DNA of 64,000 bases from Bordetella trematum (GTDB lineage: Bacteria > Pseudomonadota > Gammaproteobacteria > Burkholderiales > Burkholderiaceae_B), in the NCBI RefSeq assembly GCF_900078335.1, contig NZ_FKBR01000045.1, forward strand, positions 62,001 through 126,000. The letters run 5' to 3'. Made by a program: the position numbers and the translations under genes. Positions 24,216 through 33,155 of the stretch are shown piece by piece; the first letter of the stretch is position 1; each line of letters begins with the position of its first letter. The notes under the pieces are model-generated. The model searched no databases. It worked only from the letters and a program-made list of their open reading frames with translations, and had not been told where the DNA came from.

Positions 24216-24935
24216 TCAGTCGCGCAGCAACGCAAGGCCGAAAGCCTGCTGCAGCGCCTGTCGCCCGGTGGGCGTCAGGCTGATGACGCGGCTGTCGGGG
24301 CGGCGGCGCAGCCAGTCTTTTTCGAGGCAGCAACGCAGCAGTGACGCGCCCAGCGCGCCGGCCAGATGGGGACGGCGCTCGCTCCAGTCCAGGCAGGGAC
24401 GGCAGAAGGCGCGCCCGGATCGGCGCTGGCTGCCCTGGCGCGCGGCGTCGATATCCACGCCCAGCGTGCGCAGCATCTGTTCGCCGCTGGCGGTGAGCAG
24501 GCCGCCGTCATGGGTGAGTTCGAGGTGGCCGAGTGCGATCAGTCGGTCGCTGATGGCCACGGCCACTTCGCCGGCCAGATGGTCATAGCAACTGCGCGCA
24601 TAGCGCAGCGCCGGGTCGCGCGGGCCACATTGCGGCAGCTTGCGCCGGGGGGCGTCGGGATCGCTGGACAGGGCCATCAGGCTTTCGATCAGGTGAGCGA
24701 CCGCGGGCGAGGCCAGCCGGTGATAGCGGTGGCGGCCCTGATGTTCGCGCAGCAACAGGCCGGCCTCGACCAGGTTGGCCAGGTGCGCGCTGGCGGTCTG
24801 GGGCGCAATGCCTGCGATGCGCGCCAGTTCGGCGGCGCTGCGCGCGCGTCCGTCCATCAGCGCGGTGAGCATGCTCGCGCGGGCCAGATCGCCAAGCAGG
24901 GAAGCTGTGTGGGCAAAGTCGGCGATGCTCAGCAT
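24216..24935 (-). CDS. Winged-helix (ArsR-like) transcriptional regulator
   Basis: The 239-residue protein has an N-terminal ArsR-type winged helix (about 5-80: TASLLGDLARASMLTALMDG, then AELARIAGIAPQTASAHLAN). A C-terminal domain of about 150 residues contains several Cys and His (CGPRDPALRYARSCYDHLAG, then CRPCLDWSERRPH) that could bind a ligand or metal. ATG 24935 follows AGGAG; the longer frame to 25031 is not supported. It is divergent from an MFS transporter, its likely target. Confidence 0.85.
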   Translation of the reverse strand: MLSIADFAHTASLLGDLARASMLTALMDGRARSAAELARIAGIAPQTASAHLANLVEAGLLLREHQGRHRYHRLASPAVAHLIESLMALSSDPDAPRRKLPQCGPRDPALRYARSCYDHLAGEVAVAISDRLIALGHLELTHDGGLLTASGEQMLRTLGVDIDAARQGSQRRSGRAFCRPCLDWSERRPHLAGALGASLLRCCLEKDWLRRRPDSRVISLTPTGRQALQQAFGLALLRD

Positions 24936-25087
24936 GAAGGCGCTCCTGTCGATGACACGGTCATTATGGCAAGGGCCACGCGCCCATGCTACGGCCTGTG
25001 GCGTAGCATTGGGTCGGGGAGGGGGCCACAATGCCGCGGGTCCACCTTTTTTCCGACGGGCGTGGCCCGGCTCCAGGGATACTCACA

Positions 25088-26356
25088 ATGAAGTTTGTCC
25101 AGGCCGTTGCGCGGCCCCCTTTTTTTGGCGTCTGGGCGACGCGCTCCGCTTTCGTGCTGGCCTTGCTGGGGTGGGGCGTGGGCTTCTACGGGCCGCCCAT
25201 CTATCTGGCTCAGGTCAGCGCCCGCAGCGGCTGGGCGCTGGGCCTGGTGTCGGCGGCGGTGACCGTGCACTTTCTGATCGGCGCGCTGGTCAACGCCAAT
25301 CTGCCGCGGCTGTATGCGCGGCTGGGCCTGCCGACGGTCACTATCCTGGGCAGCGTGCTGGCCGCGCTGGGGGTGTGGGGCTGGGCGGTAGCGGGCCAGC
25401 CCTGGCAACTTTTTGTGGCTGCCCTGGCGACCGGATGCGGCTGGGTAGGCATGGGAGCGGTGGCCATCAATACCATCGTGGCCACCTGGTATGACCGGCA
25501 GCGCCCCATGGCGCTCAGCAAGGCCTATAACGGCGCCAGCATGGGCGGCGTGGTGCTGTCTCCCTTGTGGGTCGTCCTGATCGGCGCGCTGGGTTTTCCG
25601 GGCGCAGCAGCGGTGGTCGGCCTGACGATGGTCGGGGTAGTGCTGTTCCTGGCGCGCCGCGTGCTGGTGCACACGCCGGCCAGCCTGGGGCAGCAGCGTG
25701 ATGGCGGCGCGCTGGCGTCGGTGGCGCGCGGGGCGGCCGGCGCGTCGGCGCGGGCGCCGTTGCCGGGGCGGGCGTTGTGGCGCGACCGGGCATTCGTGAC
25801 GCTGGCCGCCGGCATGGCCATCGGGCTGTTTGCGCAGATCGGCCTGCTGGCGCACAGCTTTCACCTGTTCGCGCCAAGCATCGGCGCGCAGCGCATGGGC
25901 GCTTTGATGGGCCTGGCTACCTTGTGCGCGATGCTGGGGCGCTATGTATCGAGCTGGGCCATGCAGCGGGGCGCGAGCCGGCGCGCCGCCGGGGCAGGCA
26001 GCTATCTGGTGCAGGCGGTGGGCGTGGCGCTGTTGCTGCTGTCGGCGGGGCAGCAGCCCGTCCTGATCGTGCTGGGCATGATGCTGCTCGGCGGCGGGAT
26101 CGGCAACGCGACCTCGATTCCTCCCCTGATTGCGCAGGCGGAGTTCGCCGCCGGGGATGTGGCGCGGGTGGTGGCATTGATCGTGGCGATCGGCCAGGGC
26201 ACTTATGCGTTTGCGCCGGCGCTCTTTGGCGTGCTGCCGGGCGCAGATGGGGCGGCGGGGCTGCCGGCCTCCCTGTTCATGGCAGGGATCGGGATCCAGC
26301 TGCTGGCTGCCGGCGTGATGCTGGCAGGTCGCAAGCGCGCGGCTGGCACAGTGTGA
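25088..26356 (+). CDS. MFS transporter
   Basis: A 422-residue protein with about 12 predicted membrane helices in two six-helix halves and a central loop rich in Ala, Arg and Gly (about 205-235). It resembles the MCT/oxalate:formate antiporter-like branch (LLGWGVGFYGPPIYLAQVSA, then YDRQRPMALSKAYNGASMGG). The substrate is unknown. ATG 25088 was chosen over the frame opening at 25031 because the hydrophobic N-terminus starts here. Divergent from the winged-helix regulator. Confidence 0.85.
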   Translation: MKFVQAVARPPFFGVWATRSAFVLALLGWGVGFYGPPIYLAQVSARSGWALGLVSAAVTVHFLIGALVNANLPRLYARLGLPTVTILGSVLAALGVWGWAVAGQPWQLFVAALATGCGWVGMGAVAINTIVATWYDRQRPMALSKAYNGASMGGVVLSPLWVVLIGALGFPGAAAVVGLTMVGVVLFLARRVLVHTPASLGQQRDGGALASVARGAAGASARAPLPGRALWRDRAFVTLAAGMAIGLFAQIGLLAHSFHLFAPSIGAQRMGALMGLATLCAMLGRYVSSWAMQRGASRRAAGAGSYLVQAVGVALLLLSAGQQPVLIVLGMMLLGGGIGNATSIPPLIAQAEFAAGDVARVVALIVAIGQGTYAFAPALFGVLPGADGAAGLPASLFMAGIGIQLLAAGVMLAGRKRAAGTV

Positions 26357-26398
26357 AGAGGAAACGGGGCGCACGCCGGGCGCGCGCCCCGGTGGCGC

Positions 26399-27700
26399 CT
26401 ACTTCGCGCCGGGCATCAGCTGCTCGACCTGCCGGGCGCTGACCGGCTGACTCTGGCCACCCCACTGGGCGCGGGCCCACGTTGCCAGGGAGGCGATCTC
26501 TTCGCTGCTCAGGCGCCCCGCAAAGCCGGGCATGGCGTACATGCGTTGGCCGTTGGGGAAGGTCTGGGTCTCGATGCCGTGCAGCACCACGGTGATGAGG
26601 TTGTCCGGGCTGTCCATGGCCAGCATGGCGTTGCCCAGCATCGCCGGGGCCACGTTGGGAATGCCCTTGCCTTCGGCGCCATGGCAGCCGGCGCAGGCCG
26701 ACATATAGGCCCAGCGACCCGGTTGCAGGTCGCCCTGCGAAGCCTGTGGCAGCGGGGCGGGCGGTGGCGAAGGCTCGGGGATCTTGCCATCCTTGGCCGT
26801 CAGCAGATAGGTTGCCATCGACTGCACATCGGCCGGCTCCATCTGGCTGGTGGAGAAGTGCGTGACGGTATGCATGCCCGCAAACGACGTGCCCTGGGCC
26901 GACAAGCCGGTACGCAGGTAGCGCGTGAGCGATTCGACATCGAAGCCGCGTTGGGCCAGGGTGTTGGGCGTGATGTCCGGCACGACGACGCCATCGATCT
27001 TGTCGCCACCTTGCAGATGGCGCGAGAAATCCACGCCCATGAGGGCATTGCGCGGCGTATGGCAGGCCGCACAGTGCGCCAGCCCTTCGACCAGGTAGCC
27101 GCCGCGCAGCCATTGCTCGGAGCGCCCGGCCTGTTGCGGCGCAGTGCGCTCGGGGAACTCGAGCAGGGCCCAGAAGTTCATGAAGGGCCGCACCGGCAGC
27201 GTGAAGACCCCCGTGTTGGCGACGTTGGGCTCGGCGACCGGCGGCAGACTCATGATGTAGGCATAGAGCGCGTCGATGTCTTGCGGCCGCGTGATCTGCG
27301 TGAACACGAAAGGCATGGCCGGATAGAGATTGCGCCCGCCGGGGGCAATGCCGTCACGCAGCACGCGGTGGAAGTCTGCGCGCGTGTACTGACCGATGCC
27401 GTAGGTGGTGTCGGGCGTGATGTTGGTGGAGTGCAGCGTGCCGAAAGGGGTAGCGATGGGCACGCCGCCCGCGGCGCGCGGCCCCTGGGGCTTGGAATGG
27501 CAGCCGAAGCAGTCTCCTGCCAGGGCCAGCTCGCGTCCGCGTGGCAGCAGCTGCTGCATCTGATCGGACGACAGGGGCGTGTCTACGCCGGGCGCCACGC
27601 GCGAGGAGCGAAAGGCTCCCAGCAGCACGGCAATCGCCAGCACGATGCCCAGGACCACGATGACCAGCAGGGTGTTGCGGAAACGGTGGCTTTTTTTCAT
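26399..27700 (-). CDS. Membrane-anchored triheme cytochrome c, electron acceptor of a Mo hydroxylase
   Basis: The 433-residue protein has an uncleaved or signal-anchor N-terminal helix (about 8-30: NTLLVIVVLGIVLAIAVLLG) and three CxxCH heme sites (CFGCH, CAACH, CAGCH). This is the domain order of the cytochrome subunits of alcohol, gluconate and aldehyde dehydrogenases. It should take electrons from the [2Fe-2S] subunit in the periplasm and pass them to the respiratory chain. ATG 27700 follows GGAGG. It is the third gene of the leftward operon, 11 bases after the [2Fe-2S] subunit. Confidence 0.9.
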   Translation of the reverse strand: MKKSHRFRNTLLVIVVLGIVLAIAVLLGAFRSSRVAPGVDTPLSSDQMQQLLPRGRELALAGDCFGCHSKPQGPRAAGGVPIATPFGTLHSTNITPDTTYGIGQYTRADFHRVLRDGIAPGGRNLYPAMPFVFTQITRPQDIDALYAYIMSLPPVAEPNVANTGVFTLPVRPFMNFWALLEFPERTAPQQAGRSEQWLRGGYLVEGLAHCAACHTPRNALMGVDFSRHLQGGDKIDGVVVPDITPNTLAQRGFDVESLTRYLRTGLSAQGTSFAGMHTVTHFSTSQMEPADVQSMATYLLTAKDGKIPEPSPPPAPLPQASQGDLQPGRWAYMSACAGCHGAEGKGIPNVAPAMLGNAMLAMDSPDNLITVVLHGIETQTFPNGQRMYAMPGFAGRLSSEEIASLATWARAQWGGQSQPVSARQVEQLMPGAK

Positions 27701-27711
27701 GGATGCCTCCT

Positions 27712-28257
27712 TCAACCCACGACGCAGCCGGGCGTCGACAGCGCGACAGCCTTGACCGCTTCGTAGTAGCGCACATAGCCGGTGCAGCGGCAGATATGGT
27801 CGTTGAGCGCGGCTTCGATGGCAGGCTCAAGGCCGGCGCGGGTCACGGGCTGGCGTTTGAGGCCGTCGATGAACACGGTGGCGGCGGCCACGAAGCCCGA
27901 GGTGCAGTAGCCGCACTGGAAGGAGAAATGATCGATGAAAGCCTGCTGGACCGGCGTGATCGAGATGACCTTGCCGGCCGGGTCGCGCTTGGCCTGGCCT
28001 TCGATGGTGACGATGGTCTTGCCGTTGAAGAAGTGCGCATCGAAGATGCAGGTGCGGCTTTCGGAGGTGCTGCCATCGGGCTGCACCTCCATGATCGTAC
28101 AGGCGTGGCAGATGCCCTGGCCGCAACCGAAGTGCGTGCCGGTCAGGTTGAGATGCTCGTGCAGGAAGTCGATCATGGGCATGCCGACCGGCACCTCCAC
28201 GGGGCCGATTTTCTTGCCGTTGATCGTCAGGGTCAGGGGCCGTTTTTCGATGCTCAT
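27712..28257 (-). CDS. [2Fe-2S] subunit of a xanthine-dehydrogenase-family oxidoreductase
   Basis: A 181-residue protein with the usual two clusters: an N-terminal plant-type cluster (Cys45, Cys50, Cys53, with Cys70; GCGQGICHAC) and a C-terminal helical cluster (FQCGYCTSG and CRCTGY). It passes electrons from the Mo site to the cytochrome. Its start overlaps the stop of the Mo subunit in ATGA, so the two are made together. It has no signal of its own and probably crosses the membrane with its Tat-bearing partner. Confidence 0.93.
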   Translation of the reverse strand: MSIEKRPLTLTINGKKIGPVEVPVGMPMIDFLHEHLNLTGTHFGCGQGICHACTIMEVQPDGSTSESRTCIFDAHFFNGKTIVTIEGQAKRDPAGKVISITPVQQAFIDHFSFQCGYCTSGFVAAATVFIDGLKRQPVTRAGLEPAIEAALNDHICRCTGYVRYYEAVKAVALSTPGCVVG

Positions 28258-31187
28258 GTCGTCAAAGCCTTTTTGATCTTGTCCGGAGTCACGGGAAGGC
28301 GGTAGAAGCGCTTGCCGATGGCGTGGGTGATGGCGTTGCCGGTGGCGGCCACCACGGGGATCATGACCACTTCGGCCAGTCCCTTGGGTGGGGAGCTCTC
28401 GCTCAGCGGTTCGAGGTATTCGGCGGTCTGGGTCCAGACGGCCACGTCCTTGGCGCGCGGCAGCGTGTAGCGGTTGAAGTTCCAGGTACCGTTGCCGGGG
28501 CCGTCGCCATACAGCGGCAGTTCCTCCATGAGGGCATGGCCGATGCCCATCGCAATACCGCCTTGCTGCTGGCCAGACACGAGCTCGGGCACGATCACGT
28601 TGCCGGGATCCAGCAGGCTGTGGTGGCGCATGATCTCGACTTCGCCGGTGAAGGTGTTGACGTTCAGCTCCACGATACAGGCCGCCGGCGTGTAGGTCGT
28701 CACGCCGGCGTTGTTGCGTTGTGCCGGCGGGAAATCCACGCTGCTGCGCTTGATGTAGTCATAGCCGCCGGTATCCATGCGCGCCCGCAGCTCAGCCGGC
28801 GCGCCATCGCCGTAGCGCACCGCCAGGGCGTCGACAGGCAGCTTGCGCCGGCCTACGCCCGGAATGTCGAACTCGGCGCGGGCCCACTCCCAGCGGCTGA
28901 AGCAGTGCACGGCCACGCCGGTGACCAGGCCCATTTCGTGGGCCTTGCGTGCGACCTGCTCGAAACTCAGCGGCGACATGCCACCGCCGCCGATGCCTTC
29001 CGGCGTGACACGCAGATCTGCCGCCGTCATGTAGCCGCTGGCCAGCTGTCCGCCGGCCGGGCCGCTGCTCCAGATGGCGCGCGCGGCCGGCCAGATGGTG
29101 TTCTCGAACAGGAACTGCGCTGCCTGGCGGGTGCCGAAACCAATGAAATAGACGCTGTTGGATGCGCTCATGGCCGGCAGGATGAAGGGCACCCAGAACG
29201 GGTTCTTGGACAGCTCGTCCTGCTTTTCCTGAGTGATGGTGAAGGGCTCCCAGTTGCTGACCAGCGGCAGCTGCGGGAAGTCGGTTTCGCCGAAGATGGC
29301 CACATCGGGGGCCTTGCCCAGGATGCGACGCACCATGACCTGCTGCGCGGTGGTCGCGCCGGTGCCGATCTCCTGCACGCAGTGGCGCATGGTGACCTTG
29401 CCCTGGGCGTCGAATTCCAGCACCAGTGCGCTGGTGTCGGCGCCGGTGCCATAGTCTTTCTGCACCTGGGCGAAGCCCACGCCATAGCGACGGCCCGGGT
29501 TGGCGGCGTCATAGGCGGCCTTGGCGCGGTCGCGCCCGACCCACAGCGGATGCGCCGCGGCGCGCTTGAGCATCTCGACATTGCGCGGATCACCCAGCTG
29601 CACTGCGCCCTGGGTGTTGGGTTCGCCCGGGCGCAGGGCATTGCGCAGGCGCAATTCGATCGGGTCCAGCTTGAGCAGGTCGGCGGCTTCGTCAACCAGC
29701 AGTTCGGTGATGGACATGCCCTGAATGGTGCCGTAGCCACGCATCGAGCCCGCCTCGACGGCGGCCGAGGCGATCGCCGCTGTGGACATATCCGATTTGG
29801 GAAAGTAGTAGATCGATTGCGCCGCCGTCGCCGCGACCTGGGCGACCGAGAACGAGAAGTTGGCGCGGCCGCCGCCGTTGCAGTTGTAGAAGCCCTTGAT
29901 GATCTCGAAGCGGCCGGTGGCGCGGTCGGCCACCAGCGTGACATCCATCTCGATGGAGTGGCGCTTCATGCCGAGCTGGAATTGCTCGTAGCGGTCGTTG
30001 GCGATGCGCACGGCGCGGCCATCGCCGTAGAAACAGGCTGCAATGGTGTAGAACGGGAAGATCGAGTGGTCCTTGGATCCATAGCCCACGGTGGTGCCCG
30101 AGAGCAACTCGATTTTCTCGACCGGGAAGCGCTTGTTGTCCTTGACCATGAAGGCGGCCACGCGCGCCACTTCATAGGGCGATTGCGCGGCGATCAGGAT
30201 GTGCAGCGTGCGCGTCTTGGCGTCATACCAGGCATTGCCGTTGTCCGGCTCCATCGCACAGGGGTCGATGGATTGCGAAAAGGCCTGGCGCTCCAGCACC
30301 AGTTTTTCCGGATTCTGGCGCGCGGCTTCGATGTCCTGGGCGATGACGGCGGCCGCGGCCATGCCGCGCTTCATCGGCTCGTAGGTCTCGTGAGCGACCT
30401 GGCGCGCGTCGCGCACGCCGCCGCCGCCGCGATGCGGCAGCAGCACCGAGCGGGGCACGAACATGCCCTTGGGGTCCGCGTCGGGCCAGGTGGGGGTGTC
30501 GCCATCGAAGTTGCCCCAGATCACTGCGTCCTGCATGGGCGAGAACTCGGGGGGATCGGCGGGCGTGGCGCCAGCGACACGTACGTAGCGCGCCGCGCCG
30601 TAGTTGGGCGGCGGCCGCAGGCCCGTGACCGCGCCGTAACGCACGGCCTCGGGAGCGAAACGCAGCTTGCGCTTGGCCGCTTCGAAGCGGTCGAAGTCGT
30701 GATAGATCAGCAGGGCCACGGGATGGCCGTAAAGCGGGGCGGTCTCGCCCTTGGGCAGCAGGAAGTTCTTGCCGTAGAACTCGAAGCCAAGATCGGCAGG
30801 TTGAGGCACCGCCACACCATCGCGCGCCAGGTCCTCGTGGCGCAGCACACGATCGGGCTGCAGGTCCGGGCCCAGCAGCGAGAGATCGATGTCGTCGAAG
30901 GCACGTTCGACGTCGGTGGCCTTGATGAAAAACGCATGCGACTGCTCGGCGGTCCAGCCGGGCAGATCCTTGGCGCGGAAGTCGCGCGCGAAGACCTTGT
31001 CGCCGGTCACTTTGCGGATGGCGTCCCAGCGGTAACGCACCTTGCCGTCGGCAGCGAGCCAGTCGGTCGGGTGTTGGCCGGAATGCACTTCGGTGGCCTG
31101 GGCGACGGGCAAGCGGCCGAACATGACGGTAATCCCGCCGAATGTCCCCAGCTTGATGAAGTCGCGCCGTGAAACTCCTGCAACCAT
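28254..31187 (-). CDS. Molybdopterin-binding subunit, xanthine-dehydrogenase family, Tat-exported
   Basis: The 977-residue protein begins with a twin-arginine signal (SRRDFIKLG within the first 15 residues, then a hydrophobic stretch to about 30). The body carries the molybdenum-hydroxylase fold, including QEIGTGATTAQQ and the C-terminal region with the catalytic Glu (E939 in KGLAEVVMIPV). It is longer than typical aldehyde oxidase large subunits of about 750 residues, mainly in the first third. With a cytochrome and no FAD subunit, it should oxidise an aldehyde or N-heterocycle in the periplasm, like isoquinoline- or aldehyde-oxidising enzymes. The substrate cannot be read. The ATG follows GAGGG. 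Confidence 0.92.
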   Translation of the reverse strand: MVAGVSRRDFIKLGTFGGITVMFGRLPVAQATEVHSGQHPTDWLAADGKVRYRWDAIRKVTGDKVFARDFRAKDLPGWTAEQSHAFFIKATDVERAFDDIDLSLLGPDLQPDRVLRHEDLARDGVAVPQPADLGFEFYGKNFLLPKGETAPLYGHPVALLIYHDFDRFEAAKRKLRFAPEAVRYGAVTGLRPPPNYGAARYVRVAGATPADPPEFSPMQDAVIWGNFDGDTPTWPDADPKGMFVPRSVLLPHRGGGGVRDARQVAHETYEPMKRGMAAAAVIAQDIEAARQNPEKLVLERQAFSQSIDPCAMEPDNGNAWYDAKTRTLHILIAAQSPYEVARVAAFMVKDNKRFPVEKIELLSGTTVGYGSKDHSIFPFYTIAACFYGDGRAVRIANDRYEQFQLGMKRHSIEMDVTLVADRATGRFEIIKGFYNCNGGGRANFSFSVAQVAATAAQSIYYFPKSDMSTAAIASAAVEAGSMRGYGTIQGMSITELLVDEAADLLKLDPIELRLRNALRPGEPNTQGAVQLGDPRNVEMLKRAAAHPLWVGRDRAKAAYDAANPGRRYGVGFAQVQKDYGTGADTSALVLEFDAQGKVTMRHCVQEIGTGATTAQQVMVRRILGKAPDVAIFGETDFPQLPLVSNWEPFTITQEKQDELSKNPFWVPFILPAMSASNSVYFIGFGTRQAAQFLFENTIWPAARAIWSSGPAGGQLASGYMTAADLRVTPEGIGGGGMSPLSFEQVARKAHEMGLVTGVAVHCFSRWEWARAEFDIPGVGRRKLPVDALAVRYGDGAPAELRARMDTGGYDYIKRSSVDFPPAQRNNAGVTTYTPAACIVELNVNTFTGEVEIMRHHSLLDPGNVIVPELVSGQQQGGIAMGIGHALMEELPLYGDGPGNGTWNFNRYTLPRAKDVAVWTQTAEYLEPLSESSPPKGLAEVVMIPVVAATGNAITHAIGKRFYRLPVTPDKIKKALTT

Positions 31188-31359
31188 GTGGGTTTCCCTC
31201 CCTGTCGTAAAGCAGCCCCGGAAAGCACGCCAACACAGGCAGGCCAGCTATCGGCCACGCAAAGCAACCTGATCGGTACGAGCAAGCGGGACGATCATCT
31301 GAAGACCGCCGAACACCGTGTCGGAAGACGGACACGTCAAAATTCGGGGTCAATGGCCC

Positions 31360-31378
31360 TAATTGTAAGTCGGAATTA
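31360..31378. promoter_or_regulatory. Inverted repeat upstream of the Mo-hydroxylase operon
   Basis: TAATT-N9-AATTA, containing the T-N11-A pattern of LysR sites, lies in the 206-base gap between the Mo subunit start and the upstream nucleotidyltransferase stop, and is AT-rich relative to its surroundings. Confidence 0.35.
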
Positions 31379-31393
31379 CGTGATCAGGGGAGC

Positions 31394-32026
31394 TCAGGCA
31401 GCGGGGATATCACAAGGAATGTCAATGTCGCGCAACACCCCCGGGTCATCGAGTTCCAGCTCAAGGCAGCCGTGGCGCTGCAGCAGCGCGCGCGCGCCGG
31501 TGTCGCCGCCCAGCGCGGCCAGCTCCGGCAAACAGGCTGCGGGAAACGCGACCGGGTGGCCCCGCCTGCCCTGATGGCTGGCGGCAGCGATCTGCCCGGG
31601 CGCGCAGGCGCGCAGCAGCGCCTGGCAGGTGGCGGGCCGGATCCAGGGCATGTCGGCCAAGGCCACCAGCACGGCAGGCGCAGCGGCGTGGCCATGGCGG
31701 CTCAGCAGGTGGCGCGCGGCAGCCGCCAGACTGGCGCCCATGCCTTGCGTGGCGGCCTCGGCCACCAGGATCTCGCATCCCTGTTCGCGCAGGACGTCGG
31801 CCAGCGTGTCGCGACCCGGACGCAGCACGGCCAGCACCTCGCCCACCGCCGTGCGCAAGGTCGCGGCGCTGGCGGCGGCCACCGGGCGGCCATCCGGCAG
31901 GCGGGCCATCAGCTTGTCGGCGCCGCGGGCCTGCGCGGCATAGCGCGCACCCTGGCCGGCGGCCAGCAGGATGGCGACCGCAGGCGCGCACGCGGCCGGG
32001 TCGGGCAGGGGGGAATAGGACGGCAT
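31394..32026 (-). CDS. MobA-like nucleotidyltransferase (MocA type, Mo cofactor maturation)
   Basis: The 210-residue protein has the NTP-transferase opening AVAILLAAGQGARY, the KLMARLPDG region and VLVALADMPWIRP with the metal-binding Asp. This is the pattern of MocA-type enzymes that attach CMP to molybdopterin for the xanthine-dehydrogenase family. ATG 32026 starts the family similarity; a much longer frame to 32977 is a shadow of the opposite gene. The Mo-hydroxylase operon lies immediately downstream on the same strand, and XdhC is divergent, so all three belong to one maturation module. Confidence 0.87.
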   Translation of the reverse strand: MPSYSPLPDPAACAPAVAILLAAGQGARYAAQARGADKLMARLPDGRPVAAASAATLRTAVGEVLAVLRPGRDTLADVLREQGCEILVAEAATQGMGASLAAAARHLLSRHGHAAAPAVLVALADMPWIRPATCQALLRACAPGQIAAASHQGRRGHPVAFPAACLPELAALGGDTGARALLQRHGCLELELDDPGVLRDIDIPCDIPAA

Positions 32027-32131
32027 GAGCGTAGTGTATAGTTGGCCGCCCCTTTTTGCGCCGCGGGCGGTTGGCCCGGCTTGGTCGGGTGGCGATGGCG
32101 GCGTGTGCTTGGTTCCGGAAAAGAGCAACTC

Positions 32132-33085
32132 ATGAATGCACTGGAGCAAGATGTTCTGCAGCAGGCATGCGACTGGGTGGCGCAGGGCCATGTGGTGCAC
32201 CTGCTGACGGTGGTCCAGACCTGGGGGTCGGCACCGCGCCAGCCCGGCGCCTTGCTGGCCATTCGCGGCGACGGGCGCCATGCCGGGTCCGTGTCGGGCG
32301 GCTGCGTCGAAGATGACCTGGCCCAGCGTGCCCGCAAGGGGCATTTGCCCGCCACCCCGTCGCGGTTGACGTATGGCGTGACCCAGGATGAAGCCATGCG
32401 CTTTGGCCTGCCCTGCGGAGGCACGCTGGAACTCGTCTGCGAGCCCCTGAACGGCGCGCAATGGCTGCAGCCGGTGCTCCAGACGATCCGCCAGCACCAG
32501 CTCGTGCTGCGCAGTCTGGATCTGGACAGCGGGGTCAGCGTGTTGCGCCCGGCCCTGGCCGGCGACGAACCCTGTCTGCAGGGGCGGCATTTCAACAATA
32601 TCTATGGGCCGCGCTGGCGTTTGCTGATCATCGGCGCCAACCAGACGGCGCTGGTGCTGGCAGCCATTGCGCGTTCGCTGGATTTTCATGTGCTGGTCTG
32701 TGATCCGCGCGAGCAGGCGTTCGCCGGCTGGGACACCACTGCCATCACGCCCCTGACGCTGATGCCGGATGATGCCGTGCTGGATATCCGCGCCGACGCG
32801 CGTACGGCCATCGTTGCCGTCACGCACGACCCCAAGCTGGACGATATGGCGCTGCTGGAGGCTTTGAAATCGCCGGCGTTCTATGTCGGGGCGCTGGGTT
32901 CGCGCGCCAATCAGCGCAAGCGCAGGGAGCGCCTGGCCCTCTTTGATCTGAGCGTCGATGAGATCGCCCGGCTGCACGGCCCGGTCGGGCTGCCGATAGC
33001 CAGCCGCACGCCGGCCGAGATTGCGGTGGCGATTGCCGCGGAACTGGTGAGCGTGCGCAATGGCGGGGCCAGCACGTTGCGCTGA
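32132..33085 (+). CDS. XdhC/CoxI-family maturation factor
   Basis: The 317-residue protein has the N-terminal XdhC domain (WGSAPRQPGALLAIRGDGRH, then GSVSGGCVEDDLAQRA) and a C-terminal Rossmann-like domain (RWRLLIIGANQTALVLAAIA, then DFHVLVCDPREQAF). The conserved Cys of SGGCVE is present. XdhC proteins bind Mo cofactor, help add the sulfido ligand and insert it into the apo-enzyme. ATG 32132 follows a GGAAAAGAG-type site; the frame opens earlier at 32042 without support. It is divergent from the MocA-like gene and serves the nearby Mo hydroxylase. Confidence 0.9.
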   Translation: MNALEQDVLQQACDWVAQGHVVHLLTVVQTWGSAPRQPGALLAIRGDGRHAGSVSGGCVEDDLAQRARKGHLPATPSRLTYGVTQDEAMRFGLPCGGTLELVCEPLNGAQWLQPVLQTIRQHQLVLRSLDLDSGVSVLRPALAGDEPCLQGRHFNNIYGPRWRLLIIGANQTALVLAAIARSLDFHVLVCDPREQAFAGWDTTAITPLTLMPDDAVLDIRADARTAIVAVTHDPKLDDMALLEALKSPAFYVGALGSRANQRKRRERLALFDLSVDEIARLHGPVGLPIASRTPAEIAVAIAAELVSVRNGGASTLR

Positions 33086-33100
33086 TCTCCCGGCAAAAGA

Positions 33101-33136
33101 CAGGCCGCCGGCCCGGTGAGGGGAAACGGCGGCCTG
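33101..33136. terminator. Hairpin between convergent XdhC and BCCT genes
   Basis: A 10-bp stem CAGGCCGCCG/CGGCGGCCTG with a 16-base loop, in the 70-base gap between two convergent genes. No T-run follows on either strand, so its efficiency is uncertain. Confidence 0.5.
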
Positions 33137-33155
33137 CTTCGGGAGCGTGCCCGGT

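Noticed and set aside
28323-31172. 949-codon plus-strand frame opposite the Mo subunit gene
   Set aside because: Composition (His, Gly, Ala, Arg repeats) and lack of motifs mark it as a shadow of the minus-strand gene.
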